A DNA stretch of 64,000 nucleotides from Ascarosepion bandense (Eukaryota > Mollusca > Cephalopoda > Sepiida > Sepiidae): assembly GCA_037127315.1 (NCBI GenBank), contig JBBBDQ010001617.1, positions 422,001 to 486,000 of the forward strand. Reading direction: 5' to 3'. The position numbers and the translations under genes are program-made. The notes beneath the pieces are model-generated. The model was not told the DNA's origin. It searched no databases and saw nothing but the letters and a program-made list of their open reading frames with translations. Below, in pieces: positions 43,589-55,361 of the stretch (position 1 is the stretch's first letter; every line of letters begins with the position of its first letter).

Positions 43589-44050
43589 CTGACATTATCA
43601 ACTCCGGTCTCATTCAGAATTTGTATATCCAGCCGAAAGAATTTACTAAAAGTTGCCGACCAACTAAAACCTGAAAAAGAACCTCATGGAACTAAAAGGG
43701 TAAATAGATTTTTTGACTCTTTCATTGATCAAACCAATAATTATTCTTTACAGACACATTTGAGGATTTCCAAAAAGTATAGCACCTAAACTACTTCGAT
43801 AACTTAACTGGGTAAAGATATTTGACTCACCTTCCTTCCCCTTCATAACAATTACCCGTCACTCTGCCAGTAGTAAACTATGTTTTCTATTTGAATGCAA
43901 AAATTGGTATGTTTGTAATATATTTTTATTTTCTGTTATTGTAAATTAAATATTTGTTTGTGATTAAGCTCTGTATTTTGGTCAATCAGTTTTCTTTTCT
44001 TACACTTAACAAAATATTTTTAAAATAATTGCCATGTTCATACAAAAAAA
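43589..44050. other. Sequence interrupted by the LINE; no gene recognised
   Basis: Continues the sequence that ends at 38121. The plus frame 43586-43789 has no recognised domain. Confidence 0.4.
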
Positions 44051-44051
44051 T

Positions 44052-44345
44052 TCACATGACCCAGTGACTAGACTGAAAAAGTTGTGAGTTCAATACCTGG
44101 TGACAGCAGAAGTGAAAAGAAAATTGGACAGTTGAATTACTAAACGGAGATAACCGGTACTGAGATATCTGGAAGAGGTATGGCATGTGGAACTAGAACG
44201 ATCTACCCCAGTGGACGAAATTAAGTGTTTGGTTCGAAATTGCAAACACCTGGAAAAGGCCAAAGTGTACAATGGTCAAAATATCGTGAGTACGGCAAAG
44301 ATGAGGACAACAAACAATCCAAACAATGGTAAATGGTATAAATAA
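44052..44345 (+). repeat. tRNA-like SINE family C, copy 2
   Basis: 'acatgacccagtgac' head, 'gtgagttcaatacctggtga' B box, then 'cggcaaagatgaggacaaca' and 'aatccaaacaatgg' near the tail, in the same order as 11389-11715. Confidence 0.7.
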
Positions 44346-44482
44346 TTCGTGAAACCAGGTAAAAATAAAAACTATTAAGTGTCTGGAACTACAACCTGAA
44401 AAGTAAATTTAAATTAAATAATACACCGAAATATATAGTAACAGTACGAAAATAAACACTCTTCACAATAAAATAAAAAAAA

Positions 44483-45096
44483 TTTGGGCGAACCTGACTA
44501 CCACCACGTTTAATTTGGTTTTTCATTTTTTTACTTTTTTTCAGCGCAGTCCTATCGATTGTTACTTAAACTTTCCGATTATCAAAAAAAAAAAAAAAAG
44601 GAATACTGAAAAATTACAATATTTCAACAAATTTTGGGGGAGGTCAGTTTCTCATGCAACGTTAAAGTAAATCGATCCTCCATTTTCAATCCACTAAGGT
44701 TGTATGAGAAACTGGTCCCCGCCCACAAATTGTTTAAATATTGAAATTTTTGCAATTTTTTTTTTTTGTCATTCGTAAAGTTTAAGGTGTAAAAGATTGC
44801 ACTGAAAAAAAGTCCCAAAAATTAAAAATTAGATAATGAACAATTTTACAGGTGGTGGTAATGTCGTACCGGCGACTGGTTTCAAAATGGAGGCTCGATT
44901 TCTATAACGTTGTATAAGAAACTCATCCCACCGCCACAGAAAATGTTTAAATATTGAAATTTTTAAAAAAAAATTTTTTTTTTGTCAGTCGTAAAGCTAA
45001 GGGGGTAATCGATAGGACTGCGCGCTGAAAAATTAAAAAAAATAAAAAAAACGAAAAATTAAAAGTGGTGGTAGTCTGCTTCAGGTCCGCCAAAAA
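44483..45096. mobile_element. Nested inverted-repeat (foldback/MITE-like) element, copy 2
   Basis: Outer ends: 'gggcgaacctgactaccacc' left, 'ggtggtagtctgcttcaggt' plus 'ccgcc' right, inverted copies of each other. Inside, the arm sequence ('ttgtttaaatattgaaattt', 'gagaaactggtcccc') occurs again in both orientations, with an inner copy of the right arm at about 44695-44865. Related throughout to 23077-23850. No coding capacity. Confidence 0.8.
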
Positions 45097-45204
45097 TTGT
45101 CGATAATTCCCTCTGTCTTCTGCAATTACTTTCATAGCATCTGCTCTGACGAGTTTAGCTCCCTGGTGCCCACCCCACTGCACGAATTTAGTCGAGCTAC
45201 TAGA

Positions 45205-45590
45205 CTAGCAATTAAGGTCCCACCCGTTTACAGTGAAACCGAATAAATGTAACCGCAACTTTTTTGTTCGCACTTCCCGCCTGTATACTTGCTTCCCTTT
45301 TTGTATACTTGCTTCCCTGAAAACTACAATCTCCAAGAATTTAAATTCAAAGTCAATTGCCATCTCTTACCTTCTTGACTCACATCCTTTCCCTAAACAA
45401 CCCTTGTATCATGTTCTTCTTCCTTTCGACTCTACTCTCATGCAGCCCTCTTCACACCTGTATTCTCATCCTTTTCCTTACTCATTCTCTGACAACTTTT
45501 TCCTCTTTCTCATAACTCACCTCTTCTGTAACCCCCAGCACACCAGTGGCAGTTCTGTCTTGCTTGGGGTGAAATGATTAAAAAAAAAAC
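45205..45590 (+). mobile_element. LINE 3'-end fragment (family L3) with RT C-terminus
   Basis: Reads 'RNFFVRTSRL', then 'SISKNLNSKSIA'-like residues corresponding to the 'SYNLQEFKSKV' end of jockey/CR1-like RTs. It ends 'cttgcttggggtgaaatga' plus A run. There is a small tandem duplication of 'gtatacttgcttccct' (45282-45318). 5'-truncated copy related to 17796 and 60708. Confidence 0.75.
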
Positions 45591-48278
45591 TAGCTTCTTT
45601 AGCAATGATTCATCATGGCATAAAAAGATACTGGGTTAAAAAAAAATACAAAAGATAAAAGTAAAACTAACTTTTCAAATTTATAAATTTGTCATTAATA
45701 GTGAAATTTTAGATTTCTAAATTCCTGAAGAAAAAAAGAAAAATGAAACCGGGACATGACCATTATTGCAGTTAAAGAAGTTTGATCCTAAGTGCTCTAC
45801 TCTTCTTAGTGTTTGTCACACTGTGCACCCGCATTACACACAAAAAAAAAAAAAAAAAAAAGCAAAATTTATTGTTTTCGTTACATTAATTTATTTTTTA
45901 TTAAGCTCATTGTTGGAGGTGGGTAAAAAATATCGTATGAAATTTTAAGGAAGGAAGTATAACAATCGACATACCCCGCCCTTCCGTGACGTTAGGAGTT
46001 GAGAAAACGAATTTTGTTTTTATGTCAATGACTTGGAATATCGTTAAAAACAGTTAACGAAAAAGGTACAAAGATTACAAACAAAAAACCTAAAATGTAC
46101 TGAATGCAAAAAAAGCAAATTAAGTTTTCTTTCAGATTTTTAAGGTAAACATGTGATTGTAATTTTTGACCAACAAACACACCCACTTCTTGTGTCTACC
46201 TTTTGTCGTCTCGAAAGGTACAATGATTTTTTTTTAATAAATAAAAATAAATGCTTCTTAATTAAGCTGCACCTAACAACCACGCACTCTAACGCCAATC
46301 CTGGCCTAACAAAAATAAAAACGAATCAGGGTATAAGAAAGTTTCAATACTCAGAAACTGCATTCTTTTCGTGGACAACAACGCAAAGTCGACCAATAAA
46401 ATTTTGATATTATTAAAAATTAAATTATTGTACGAGTGGAGTGCCCGCTCAAAACTATACCTGACCCCAGGGTCATCAGTAGTAGTGAACACTTTATTGT
46501 GGGGGGGGGGGGTCCTAATATTACAGATGCGTTTTGAAAAGAAGTGTTTCATTCAGTAAAACGATTGCTTCTTCATTCGATAATCTCCAGAGAACAATGA
46601 AGTTAGAATAACTTATGTTTGTAATATGAGGCAAGGTAAATAGTAAAAATATCACTTGAATTGTTACGTGACTAAGAAAATGACGAAGAATAAGACAATT
46701 GGTAATCATTTTTGTTTTTTTTTTATTCCTTCCTTTTTAAAATCAGACGTGTTTTTGTTGTTTTTTTTGTACCCTGAGAATTTAAAAAAATGTCGTAACA
46801 TTTTAGGGAGGGGGCGGGCTTATTTTTTTTGCAAGTAAACACTTTAAAAATTCAACTAAAAACAGTTTTATTTTTTTATATTCAGAAAATTTAATAGAAA
46901 AAAAAAACAGAAAAAAAGAATTCAAATTTTTAAAAGAAAAATTTTAAGCTGCCACTAAAAATGATTGTAATTTTTTTTTTAATCTAAAACTGGTTATTTT
47001 TTTTTTTTTTAGTTATAAGCAAAATAAACTTTTTTTTTAACTTGACAGAATTGAGGGCAACTGAAGTGAAAAAACGTGACTAAATAGAATTAAAATTAAG
47101 TAATATTCAGATGTGTGAATTCAGCGAGAACAAATGTGTGGGAAGAAAGTAAATAATTGCATTTTTAATCGATTTCTATTTTAAGTTTTTTTTTGTTTTT
47201 GTTTTTTTAGAAATTCTTAAAAAGGTGGTGGGTGAATTTTTTTTAGGACAAAAACAAAAAGCAATCTATTCACGCTGTCAAAAGTTTAAATCTTTTATGC
47301 ATAAACATGAGATAAATCAAACTTAATTTAAATTTTAAAAAAATAAATAAAACTTTCTAACCCACCCACCTCCCGCCAAAAAAAATTGTTTTTTTTAACG
47401 AAGTTAAGACGAAATAATAATAAAAAAAAATAGCCGCGTGATAAATAACTAGAATAAAGTTTCTTTTTTTTTTTTTTTCGTATCTAATGTTTAAAAGACA
47501 GGTAAACATTACTTTTTTTTAGTTCAAATTAAAAATAAATGATGAGGTAATTAGTTTTTAGTTGTTTTCAATTAATTGATCGATTTCACAGCAAATAAAC
47601 AAAAAAAAACAGTAAATAAGAAAAATATCTGAAAATAAAAGAATGTCACAAAGTTAAAAAGGAATGCTGTAGTGTAAATCAATTATTTTTAAATTAATTA
47701 TAACTTACATTAGTGGAAGCTTCATTGCCGTTAATAAAACTCGTAAAAGTTCCCTTGGGTCCGGTTATAGATTGTTGGAATCGTTTTTTCGACATATCCC
47801 GTTTTTCCTTCTAATTTCTTCTTGTGTTGTTGATAGGGCGACAGAATAACTGTGTTGTTGGTTAGCAGGTTTATTTGTCAACATTAGGACAGTACAAGCT
47901 GTTTAGTAAGGTGGGGTGTTATAAAAAGGTATTATCTGGTGATTAAATAAACGTGCTTCGTTTTCATCTATTATTTGCGTGTGTCACTCACCCAAGAAAG
48001 ACTGTCACTCAAGTCTACGCCTTCTGCCATTGCTTTTCCAATCTGAGAAGAAGAGCACAAAAAGGGGAAGTAACTCTCAAGGCCAAGTGGTTTTTATTCA
48101 CAATTAATGGAAGACTCGAAGCGTAATAATATCTAGAAAGTCCGGTTTTTCAATTTAAATTTTCTGATGAACCTTAATTCTTAACTCTTAAGCTGATGAT
48201 TGAATAAGCTCGTGGCGAGTTCTATAATACAATCTTCATAAATTTCCCGATCGCGTGGTTTTGATTTTAACAACTTTA
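45591..48278. other. Long AT-rich stretch without recognised gene
   Basis: Very rich in A/T homopolymers, with a short G run at 46500. Open frames here (46153-46407, 46289-46552, 46656-46838 and others) have biased composition and no domain. Confidence 0.45.
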
Positions 48279-48594
48279 ACAAAATAATCAGTCAGTTTTA
48301 TGCCATTCGTGAACACGCTTTGGGCGATCATGTCTCTTTCGAGACATGACTGACTAGACAGAAGATTATCCAGCAGTAGGTTGCCATTGCTTTCTGCGGT
48401 AGACTGGCTGCCAGTAAAGGCTAGAACCCAATCTTTTAGCCAATAACTGGGGGGGGGAGAAACGGTTCAAATACCTTTCCCAAGGGTTTGCGCGTAAGTG
48501 ATTGCAAGGAAAGGAATCCAACTGAAATTCGAACTCGACTCCCCGATTTCTCGTTCCGAGCCGATATGCACTACACCACAACGCACAAAATAAT
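48279..48594 (-). repeat. SINE family A, copy k, with target-site duplication
   Basis: Complete inverted copy from 'cagtcagttttatgcc' to 'cactacaccacaacgcac'. Flanked by 'acaaaataat' at 48279-48288 and 48585-48594; the first two bases of the right copy may belong to the SINE. The minus frame 48366-48599 is SINE reading. Confidence 0.92.
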
Positions 48595-48599
48595 AACAA

Positions 48600-49000
48600 T
48601 AAAAAATATGAACGCTGGTCGTTATTTTAAGAAGTGGGTACAAATGAAAAGATTTGAAATTGCCAACTTTTTCAATCGTTAAATACTTCTATCTTCTCTT
48701 TTTTTTTTTTTGCTTTCTTTCTTTCTTTCCTTTCTTTCATTTTCTCGTTGAAATCAAGTAAAGTGTCTTTCCCCTCTTTCCTCGCGATCAAAACGGAATT
48801 GTCCAATATGGCACTAAACTCGTTTATCATCCCCCCCCTCTCTCTCTCTCTCGTCAAATCATTGTTTTTTCGAACATCGCTCTTAATCACAATTTGAAAC
48901 TAATTCAGCAGAAAATTTAATTTAATTTATGCCGATTCGAATTTTGGCGACTGCTTACTCGGTCTCTGTCGTTTGATACTTTGCCTTCTCTGTTCTTATC
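48600..49000. other. No recognised gene; pyrimidine-rich tracts
   Basis: T/C-rich runs and a short (TC)n at 48838-48853. Confidence 0.4.
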
Positions 49001-49690
49001 AGGGGCCTCGGTGATGCTTGGTAAATTAGCCTTGTGTCAGACACGTCCGAAGTCCCACAATTCAAAATATCAGAAGGTTGGATGTTGAAAACAGAATGAC
49101 AAAATTGTAAGAAAAAAAAATTTAAGTGAAATTTCGTTAACTGAACACTATATTTGTGAGAAGAAAAATGTTCATTGAAAAAAATAAAATGCATGCAGCT
49201 TTGTAGTTAAAATTGTTCAAAGAGAAATGTAGGTATTTAAAATGTCCATAGATGTTTGTTTAGAGTTCATGGTTGTGTCATAACAGAATGTAAAGTTTTA
49301 TGTTCCTTCCTCTTTTTGGTAGGTCGGCGACTGGATGAGAAAGAAGAAATAAAAAAAATAGTGCTTAGCGTGTCCTGTTGTCGTTCTCTTTGGCGGCGTG
49401 AAGTGAAAAAGAAGAAAATAAAATTGACAGTAAAGTCGAGACGTGACCGAGTCAGCTTGAAGTTTCTTCCTTACATTGTGGCGAGATACTATCCGATAAT
49501 GCTCCCATTCTGACTGACTTTGACCGGTCAGCGAACTGGTTTAAATAGGGAAGCTTCTCATGTTGCCGGCTCCAGCGGGCCTTTTCACATCTAGGTGTGA
49601 AAAACGTCATATATAAATGTTCTATTTCTAATCGAATCAGGATCTAGATGTTTGCTTTTCACACTGACTTGTGAACTTCGCTTTGGTCTG
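49001..49690 (+). repeat. LTR family T, diverged copy
   Basis: Shares 'gccttgtgtcagacac', 'atcagaaggttgga' and later 'ttgtggcgagatact', 'catctaggtgtgaaaaacgt' with the order seen in the solo LTR at 61780 (inverted there). Ends are unclear. Frame 49256-49513 is incidental. Confidence 0.65.
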
Positions 49691-49806
49691 GGTTTTTTTT
49701 CCAAAATGCTTTTACTCGTTTGGATCCGATTTTGCGGATGTGCAATTTTACATTGTGAGATTTAGTTAGCTGTTGGTGATATAGGATTTCTATCCTATAA
49801 ATCTAA

Positions 49807-49810
<4 letters not shown>

Positions 49811-49846
<36 letters not shown>
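49811..49846. repeat. (TC)n microsatellite
   Basis: About 36 bases of TC dinucleotides. Confidence 0.95.
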
Positions 49847-49849
<3 letters not shown>

Positions 49850-49850
<1 letters not shown>

Positions 49851-50440
49851 TCTCACAGAAATAAAGTAATATATTTTCCCCTCTTTCCACGAAAGTATTA
49901 ACAAGACGTAACAGTCGTGCTAACGGTGGGAGGGACAAACACAATTATAATAAGATAATATGAGTAAAGATATGGCTAACGAGCTCAACTAGCAAAGTGT
50001 TAATACTGTCCGAATTTGTAATATTTGATTACACAGAAAATCTGAGCTTACAAACACCTATACCTTTTCATGAGCCACTGAAAAAAGAAAAGCATATACA
50101 TTCATTCATTCACCAAGAGAAAAACTTTTTCCACAACACAGTTGGTTCATCAAATTTTACCGCATGCGGATGTCCTCGATAACAAAATGGATATAATATA
50201 TCATATATTAACCGACCAGGAGTTTTAAAAAATCTTAAAAATTGATCCGATTCTATTCTTCAAAAATACATAAAAACGCGTGATTTTTCCTATATCTCTA
50301 GAGACCTACGAGTCGTCCACCAGTTGTAAGGTCCGTGAGACTTGCATTTTCTTACTCTCCTACCTTCTCTATTGCGCTGCATTCATTGATTCTCCTTTTT
50401 CTTAGTATACTGACAACGAAGAAAAAAAGTACATCACAAA
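49850..50440. other. No recognised gene
   Basis: No repeat or coding feature recognised. Confidence 0.35.
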
Positions 50441-50445
50441 GAGCT

Positions 50446-51285
50446 TGTAGCTGAAGGGATGGTCAGCCAAGTCTGGTACAAGGCCAATTCACAAACACAG
50501 CCGACACTCCCCACAACTTAGGATCATTAGAATTATCAGAAGGTTAACAGAAGGTGGATTTGTGAAAGAATAAAAGTATACCTTTTGTATGTTTAAATAG
50601 AAATTCATTAATAGAAAGGAATAACTTGAATTGATAGAAGTTAAACGTTCAATGAAAAAATGTAGTACGTAGGCAGGAATGTATGTATGTATGTATGTAT
50701 GAGCGTTATCGTTGGGTAGGAATGTCTTTGAAGTTATCGGTCAGTCTTAAAGTCTCGTTTATTTATCAAGTATAAGAAGAGGCAGACGGGTGAACGGTGA
50801 AAAGAAACGAGGTGAGAAAGAAAGATAGAAATAATAACGAAGGCTTGACGTTTGACAAGGGACGTGTTAACACGCTCGTCTTCTTCTCTCTGGTGATAAG
50901 CGAACTTGCCCGTCTTTTATTTTGTTTGTGGGGCTTGAAAAGGTCATCTGGGAATTTACTCCCGCATGTAATTCTGGCCTTACCATTGGATGACAAACAA
51001 ACTTCGCGTCGGCTCGCGAAAAGTTCCGTAAAAGAATTTGTTTCTGACAATTGAAGATTACTTGAATTTTGTTTTAAAATGTTTCCTGGTTTTCTATTGG
51101 CCGAAAAACATTTCGCATCAAGGTGTGAAATTTAACGAGTTTTGTTTTGGATTCGCTTTTGAGTGTGTGTTGAGCAAAGTTTGTAAATTCGATTCTTTTA
51201 AATTTCTAACAAAATCAATGAGTCAGTGTTTACTCTTTAGCATTTGAATTTTTTAATCTAGATCTTGTTTTGCTCACAAGCTACA
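50446..51285 (+). repeat. LTR family T, diverged copy
   Basis: Starts 'tgtagctgaagggatggtca' and ends '...tcacaagctaca', giving TGTAGC/GCTACA inverted ends. It includes 'aattatcagaaggttaacag' and a (GTAT)n tract (50680-50700) in the family positions. About 840 bases. No matching target-site duplication. Frames 50766-51050 and 50797-51054 overlap each other on opposite strands and have no domain. Confidence 0.65.
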
Positions 51286-51660
51286 AGTCGTTTGACTAGA
51301 CGTCAAGTCCAGATGACATACATTTTCTCACTCTCACTCTCTCTCTTTCACACTGCATTGGTTGATTCTACTCTTTCTTTATTTACTAGTCAGCAACAAA
51401 AAAAAAGAGCAACAGATATCATTTGGCCTACAACTATTGTACACACAGCGAAGATGAGATATTATTTCTTCACAAATCCATTTCGCCTGACTGAAAACTA
51501 AATTTAAAAATTCAAGGAAAGCTTTACGAAAAATTTTCAAACATTACTTCATAAATTGCAAAAATTCATGTTAATTTTTGTTAAATCTTACATTTATTAA
51601 TAGAAACAATACTTTTTTAATCTTTCTTTTAATGTTTATTTAACCTTATAATTCTTTAAA
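51286..51660. other. No recognised gene
   Basis: AT-rich. Confidence 0.35.
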
Positions 51661-51661
51661 A

Positions 51662-51730
51662 TGTGGTGGGCTCGGTTATGTTAGGCACAAGGCTATTTCC
51701 CAAGCATAGCCAACGCTCCCTACAATACTC
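51662..51730 (-). repeat. LTR family T, short inverted fragment
   Basis: 'ggttatgttaggcacaaggc' then 'catagccaacgctccctaca' resembles the inverted start of the family T LTR (compare 62395-62449). Confidence 0.5.
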
Positions 51731-52059
51731 AATCTTGAGTTTGATCCTGATAAAGTGTCAAATACCTGTAATCTTGTGCCAGGCTTAACTAAATTTAACA
51801 AATAAATATCTAACTTTACAGAGCATAAATAAATGCGATCGATCCTATTTAGGTGCTCAACATATGTAGTCTTGTACCGTACTTAGCTGAAGATAGTAAA
51901 TATCAGAGTGTCTCACCGTGGAGCAATGTTTAAAGAGCAATTTTTTCAAGACTATTAAAACTGAAGTACGCTTGATTCTGATTGGGGGCCTCATTCGTGT
52001 GGCCTTGAGCGGTACTAAATAAAACTTTGTGATAAATAACAAGACACCTCACTAAAGTA

Positions 52060-52423
52060 GCCAATGGGAAGCCCAGAATCAAATACAAGTATGAAATTCA
52101 AAACGAGCTGTTTTGATCCAAAAAGCAGATATGAAAAGATACAGACAAGACACCAGCAGACAGACTGACGCGGAGACCAAGGAGAAGAATTTAATTAATA
52201 TCCCCTTGACTTAAGTCGAGCGGCTACTACATTCGCCTCCCTTCACTGTCTCAAAAGTACTTACTGACCTCAGGAACGACTACTTCAAAGACATTCCTCA
52301 CATACCTCCGCTCCCCACATTCCTAAGCCTTTAATCTCTTTCAGCTCATTATTTGCCATGAACATTCTAACCTCCGTTGGACCTTTATTTCAAGTATTGC
52401 TTTAATTGTAAAACATTAATTGC

Positions 52424-52454
<31 letters not shown>

Positions 52455-52620
52455 GTTATTTTCAACTCAATTTGCTTTTCTTGATTTTATAATCATTTTA
52501 TGACTTATAGTGGGCTATCTACCACAAGGCCCAATTCCGTTAACCTGCAACAATATAAAACTACCCTTCACTACAAACGGAATAGATAAGATACCCCACG
52601 ATAGATTATTAAATAATAAT
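52060..52620 (+). repeat. Long dispersed repeat R3, copy 1 (LTR-like)
   Basis: From 'agccaatgggaagcccagaa' on, nearly colinear with 63141-63680 for more than 500 bases ('atccaaaaagcaga', 'atatccccttgac', 'tttgccatgaaca', 'gggctatctaccaca', 'attccgttaacctgcaaca'). A (TA)n tract (52422-52452) is expanded here only. Sequence past 'ctaccaca' is shared too, so this is more than a solo LTR. Confidence 0.75.
52422..52452. repeat. (TA)n microsatellite in R3
   Basis: TA dinucleotides replacing the shorter 'tatgtgtatata' of the 63 kb copy. Confidence 0.95.
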
Positions 52621-52782
52621 AACTCCCATTAACCACTCTCTTCAAATTCTTAGGACTGAGGAAGAAAAAATTATAAAGAAGAAGAAATTATTATGTAAAA
52701 TTAATAGCCAATTATATTGGCCTATAACCAGCACTTAGCACTTCAAAGAATTTTTTCCCAACATTCCAAGAAATATCAGTCT

Positions 52783-52963
52783 GTCAGTTAAGCGCCGTAC
52801 GTGATACACGCTTGGGTGATCATGTCTCGAAAGTGACATGCCCGACTGGGCAGAAGATTATCCCTCAATAGGTTGCCATTACTTTCTGCGGTAAACTGGT
52901 TGCGAGTCAATGCATAGAACCCAATCTGTCCTATTATTTGACTAATAGCTAGTTAAGGAAGAG
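52783..52963 (-). repeat. SINE family A, copy l (head truncated)
   Basis: Tail to mid-body, 'gtcagttaagcgccgtacgt' through 'ccaatctgtcctattattt', then broken before the B box. Confidence 0.87.
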
Positions 52964-53048
52964 AGTTTATCACTTCATAACGATAAAAAACCGGTCCCCA
53001 CTTAATGACCAGTAGAAGCCTTAATCATGATTCAAACAATTATATTCA

Positions 53049-53348
53049 GTCAGTCAGTTAAGTGCCATATGTGATACACGCTAGGGCAATCACGTCTCGA
53101 AAGTGACATGACTAACTGGGCAGAAGATTATCCCGTAGTACGATGCCATTACTTTCTGAGGTAGACTAGTTGCCAGCCAAGGCTATAGAAACCAATATGT
53201 GCTGTTATTTAACTCATAACTGGAGGGAAGAGACGGATTAATACCTCTCCCAGGGGTATTTGCGCGAAAGTGAATGCAACAAATTCAACTGGAATTCGAA
53301 CTCGGCTTCTCGATTTCTCGTTCCGAGCTGATATCCATTGCACCACAG
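53049..53348 (-). repeat. SINE family A, copy m (full length)
   Basis: Complete inverted copy including the B box complement 'ggaattcgaactcgg' and the A-box end 'tccattgcaccacag'. Confidence 0.92.
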
Positions 53349-53349
53349 C

Positions 53350-53820
53350 CACCAAAAATATAAGTATTTCAAACTATCTGTACGTATGCAACCATATCTC
53401 ACTTCGGTGAACGACTAACTCTCTTAATTTGGTTTAAACCGTTTTTAATATTTCGTGTCAGATCGTTTAATCAGTTCTATGAACGTTTCCCTTCATGACA
53501 ATACGTTAAAACTAAAGACTTTTAGAATTCTGATTTATTTTGCTAAAACTTGCTACTGACACTACTTCAAGTGTGTAAATTCGTAAATAAATTCCTTAAT
53601 CTTGTTTTGTTAAGATTATCCGTACATTTCTTCCTTATTATCATCCTTCATTAATCATCTTGATAAATCAGCTGTTCATTTTAACCACTAAGTCCCACAC
53701 CTCTATATAGTCAATCATTAGAAAGTTTGGTCTTTATTGGTGTCCCATACATATTGCATTGTAAATTAAAAGAATTCTAGAACGCTATGACGTTCTTACT
53801 GTATTGCGCTTTGTCAGATT
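53350..53820. other. No recognised gene
   Basis: AT-rich sequence up to the next LTR. Confidence 0.35.
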
Positions 53821-54231
53821 TGTAGCCGTAGGGAGATGGTTAATGTTTATTAATTCGGCCTTGTGTCAGACATAACCGAACTCCCTACAGCTTACAAGTT
53901 TTATCCAGAATTATCAGAAGGTTTTCATCAGAAGGTTGGTCGTCGGCAGGTTGGAATGTGTGAAATAGTGGAAAAATAGGAATATACATTGTTGATGTTA
54001 AAACAGAAATTTATTAAAAGTTAAAGGTTCAGCGAGAGACAAATAATGAATTAAGGGTATCAAGAGTTGTAGAAATGTTCGTAGTAGTAATTTGTTGGAA
54101 AGAGTTTATGCGTATGTATGTATGTATGTATGTATGAGCGTTTATTTGATAGGAATGTCTTTGAATGGAGAAGTCGAAGTAAAAAGGAATCAGCACACGA
54201 GAAAGAGGACAGATAGCAAGATAGATTGGAT
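53821..54231 (+). repeat. LTR family T, truncated copy
   Basis: Starts 'tgtagccgtagggagatggt', with 'cggccttgtgtcagacataa', 'ctccctacagcttacaag', 'cagaaggttggtcgtcgg' and (GTAT)n at 54112-54136, matching the solo LTR at 61780 (inverted). Truncated near 54231, where a partial SINE A begins. Confidence 0.85.
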
Positions 54232-54351
54232 TCTATAATCAGTTTACCGCAGAAAGTAATAACAAACTACTGCAGGAAAATCTTCTGCCCAATCAGTCAT
54301 GTCTTTTTTTAGACATGATCGCCCAAGCGTGTATCACGTACAGTACTTAAT
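54232..54351 (+). repeat. SINE family A, copy n (tail half only)
   Basis: 'gtttaccgcagaaagtaata', 'cttctgcccaatcagtcatg', 'cgcccaagcgtgtatcacgt': the distal half of the family in sense orientation, starting exactly at the broken edge of the LTR. Confidence 0.85.
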
Positions 54352-54651
54352 GATAAGAATAGTGGTAATGGTTAAGCTCTAGCCAGCTTTACGCTGAGTT
54401 AGAACAACTAAAGTAAAGGTGTTTACTTCATCGGTAGAAGTTCTGCTAAATACCTCCGAATGCTATGCGTTGGAAAATGGAGGAGAATGTACGTTTCTGT
54501 CCTGTTCGGAAGTGGGGTCATAAAATTTCAAAGATGTCCAAAACTCTTTCCTTTATTACTAGCAGCATGAAAAAAATATTTCTTTTTTTTTTTCTTTATG
54601 ATTATGTCATTCACTTTTCCCACACATTCCAATTCATACTCGCTCATTAGT
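54352..54651. other. No recognised gene
   Basis: Frame 54465-54650 has no domain. Confidence 0.35.
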
Positions 54652-55361
54652 TGTGCGATGTTTCTATTGAGTTGATGTTTCTTGATTCGGCCTTGTGTCA
54701 GACAACAGAACTCCCTACAGCTTACAAGTTTTTATCCAAAATTATCAGGTTATTAACGTGGAAAAATAAAATATACATTTTTTCATGTTGAAATAGAAAT
54801 TAAAAGAATAAAATAACAAGAATTGGTAGAAATTAATGTTCAATGAGAAAGCTGAGGATATCAAGCGTTCAAGAAATGTTCTTGTAGTAGTAATTTGTTG
54901 GAAAGAGTTTATGTGTACGTACGTATATATGTATGAGCGTTTGTTTCGTAGGAATGTCTTTAGATGGAGAAGAAGAAGTAAAAGAAATCAGCACACGAGA
55001 AAGGAGAAGAAGGACAATGTGCGACGCGACCTATGTCCAGATCGTAGTTGAAGTTTCTCCCGTTACATTTTAGTTGTTTCGTCTCGCTGCTCCCATCTGA
55101 CTGACTAGCGCTGATCTGATCAAAGCCTTTATAGTCATTCGGATTTTCTAGATCGCTAAATCCCTTTAGTCTTGTAACTCACTCCCATTGGTCAGAAAAC
55201 CAATTTAACATCTACTTGCGAAATCCGGTTTCGACTTCTTCTTTAAGCTCATGGTCAATCCTTTTTTTCTATTTGGGAAAAACCAGGATTTCACGCGTCA
55301 ATGTGAATTTTTGTAGAAGTGAAGAAGAGGGTTGATTTTAATTCTTATTTTATATACTACA
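54652..55361 (+). repeat. LTR family T, about 710-bp copy
   Basis: Starts 'tgtgcgatgtttctattgag', includes 'cggccttgtgtcagacaaca', 'gcacacgagaaaggagaaga' and 'aaaaccaggatttcacgcgt', and ends '...tatatactaca'. It aligns over its whole length with the solo LTR at 61780. Flanks do not show a duplication. Frame 54836-55051 is incidental. Confidence 0.85.

Noticed and set aside
50766..51054. Overlapping 94- and 85-residue frames on opposite strands
   Set aside because: They lie within a diverged LTR copy and have no domain.
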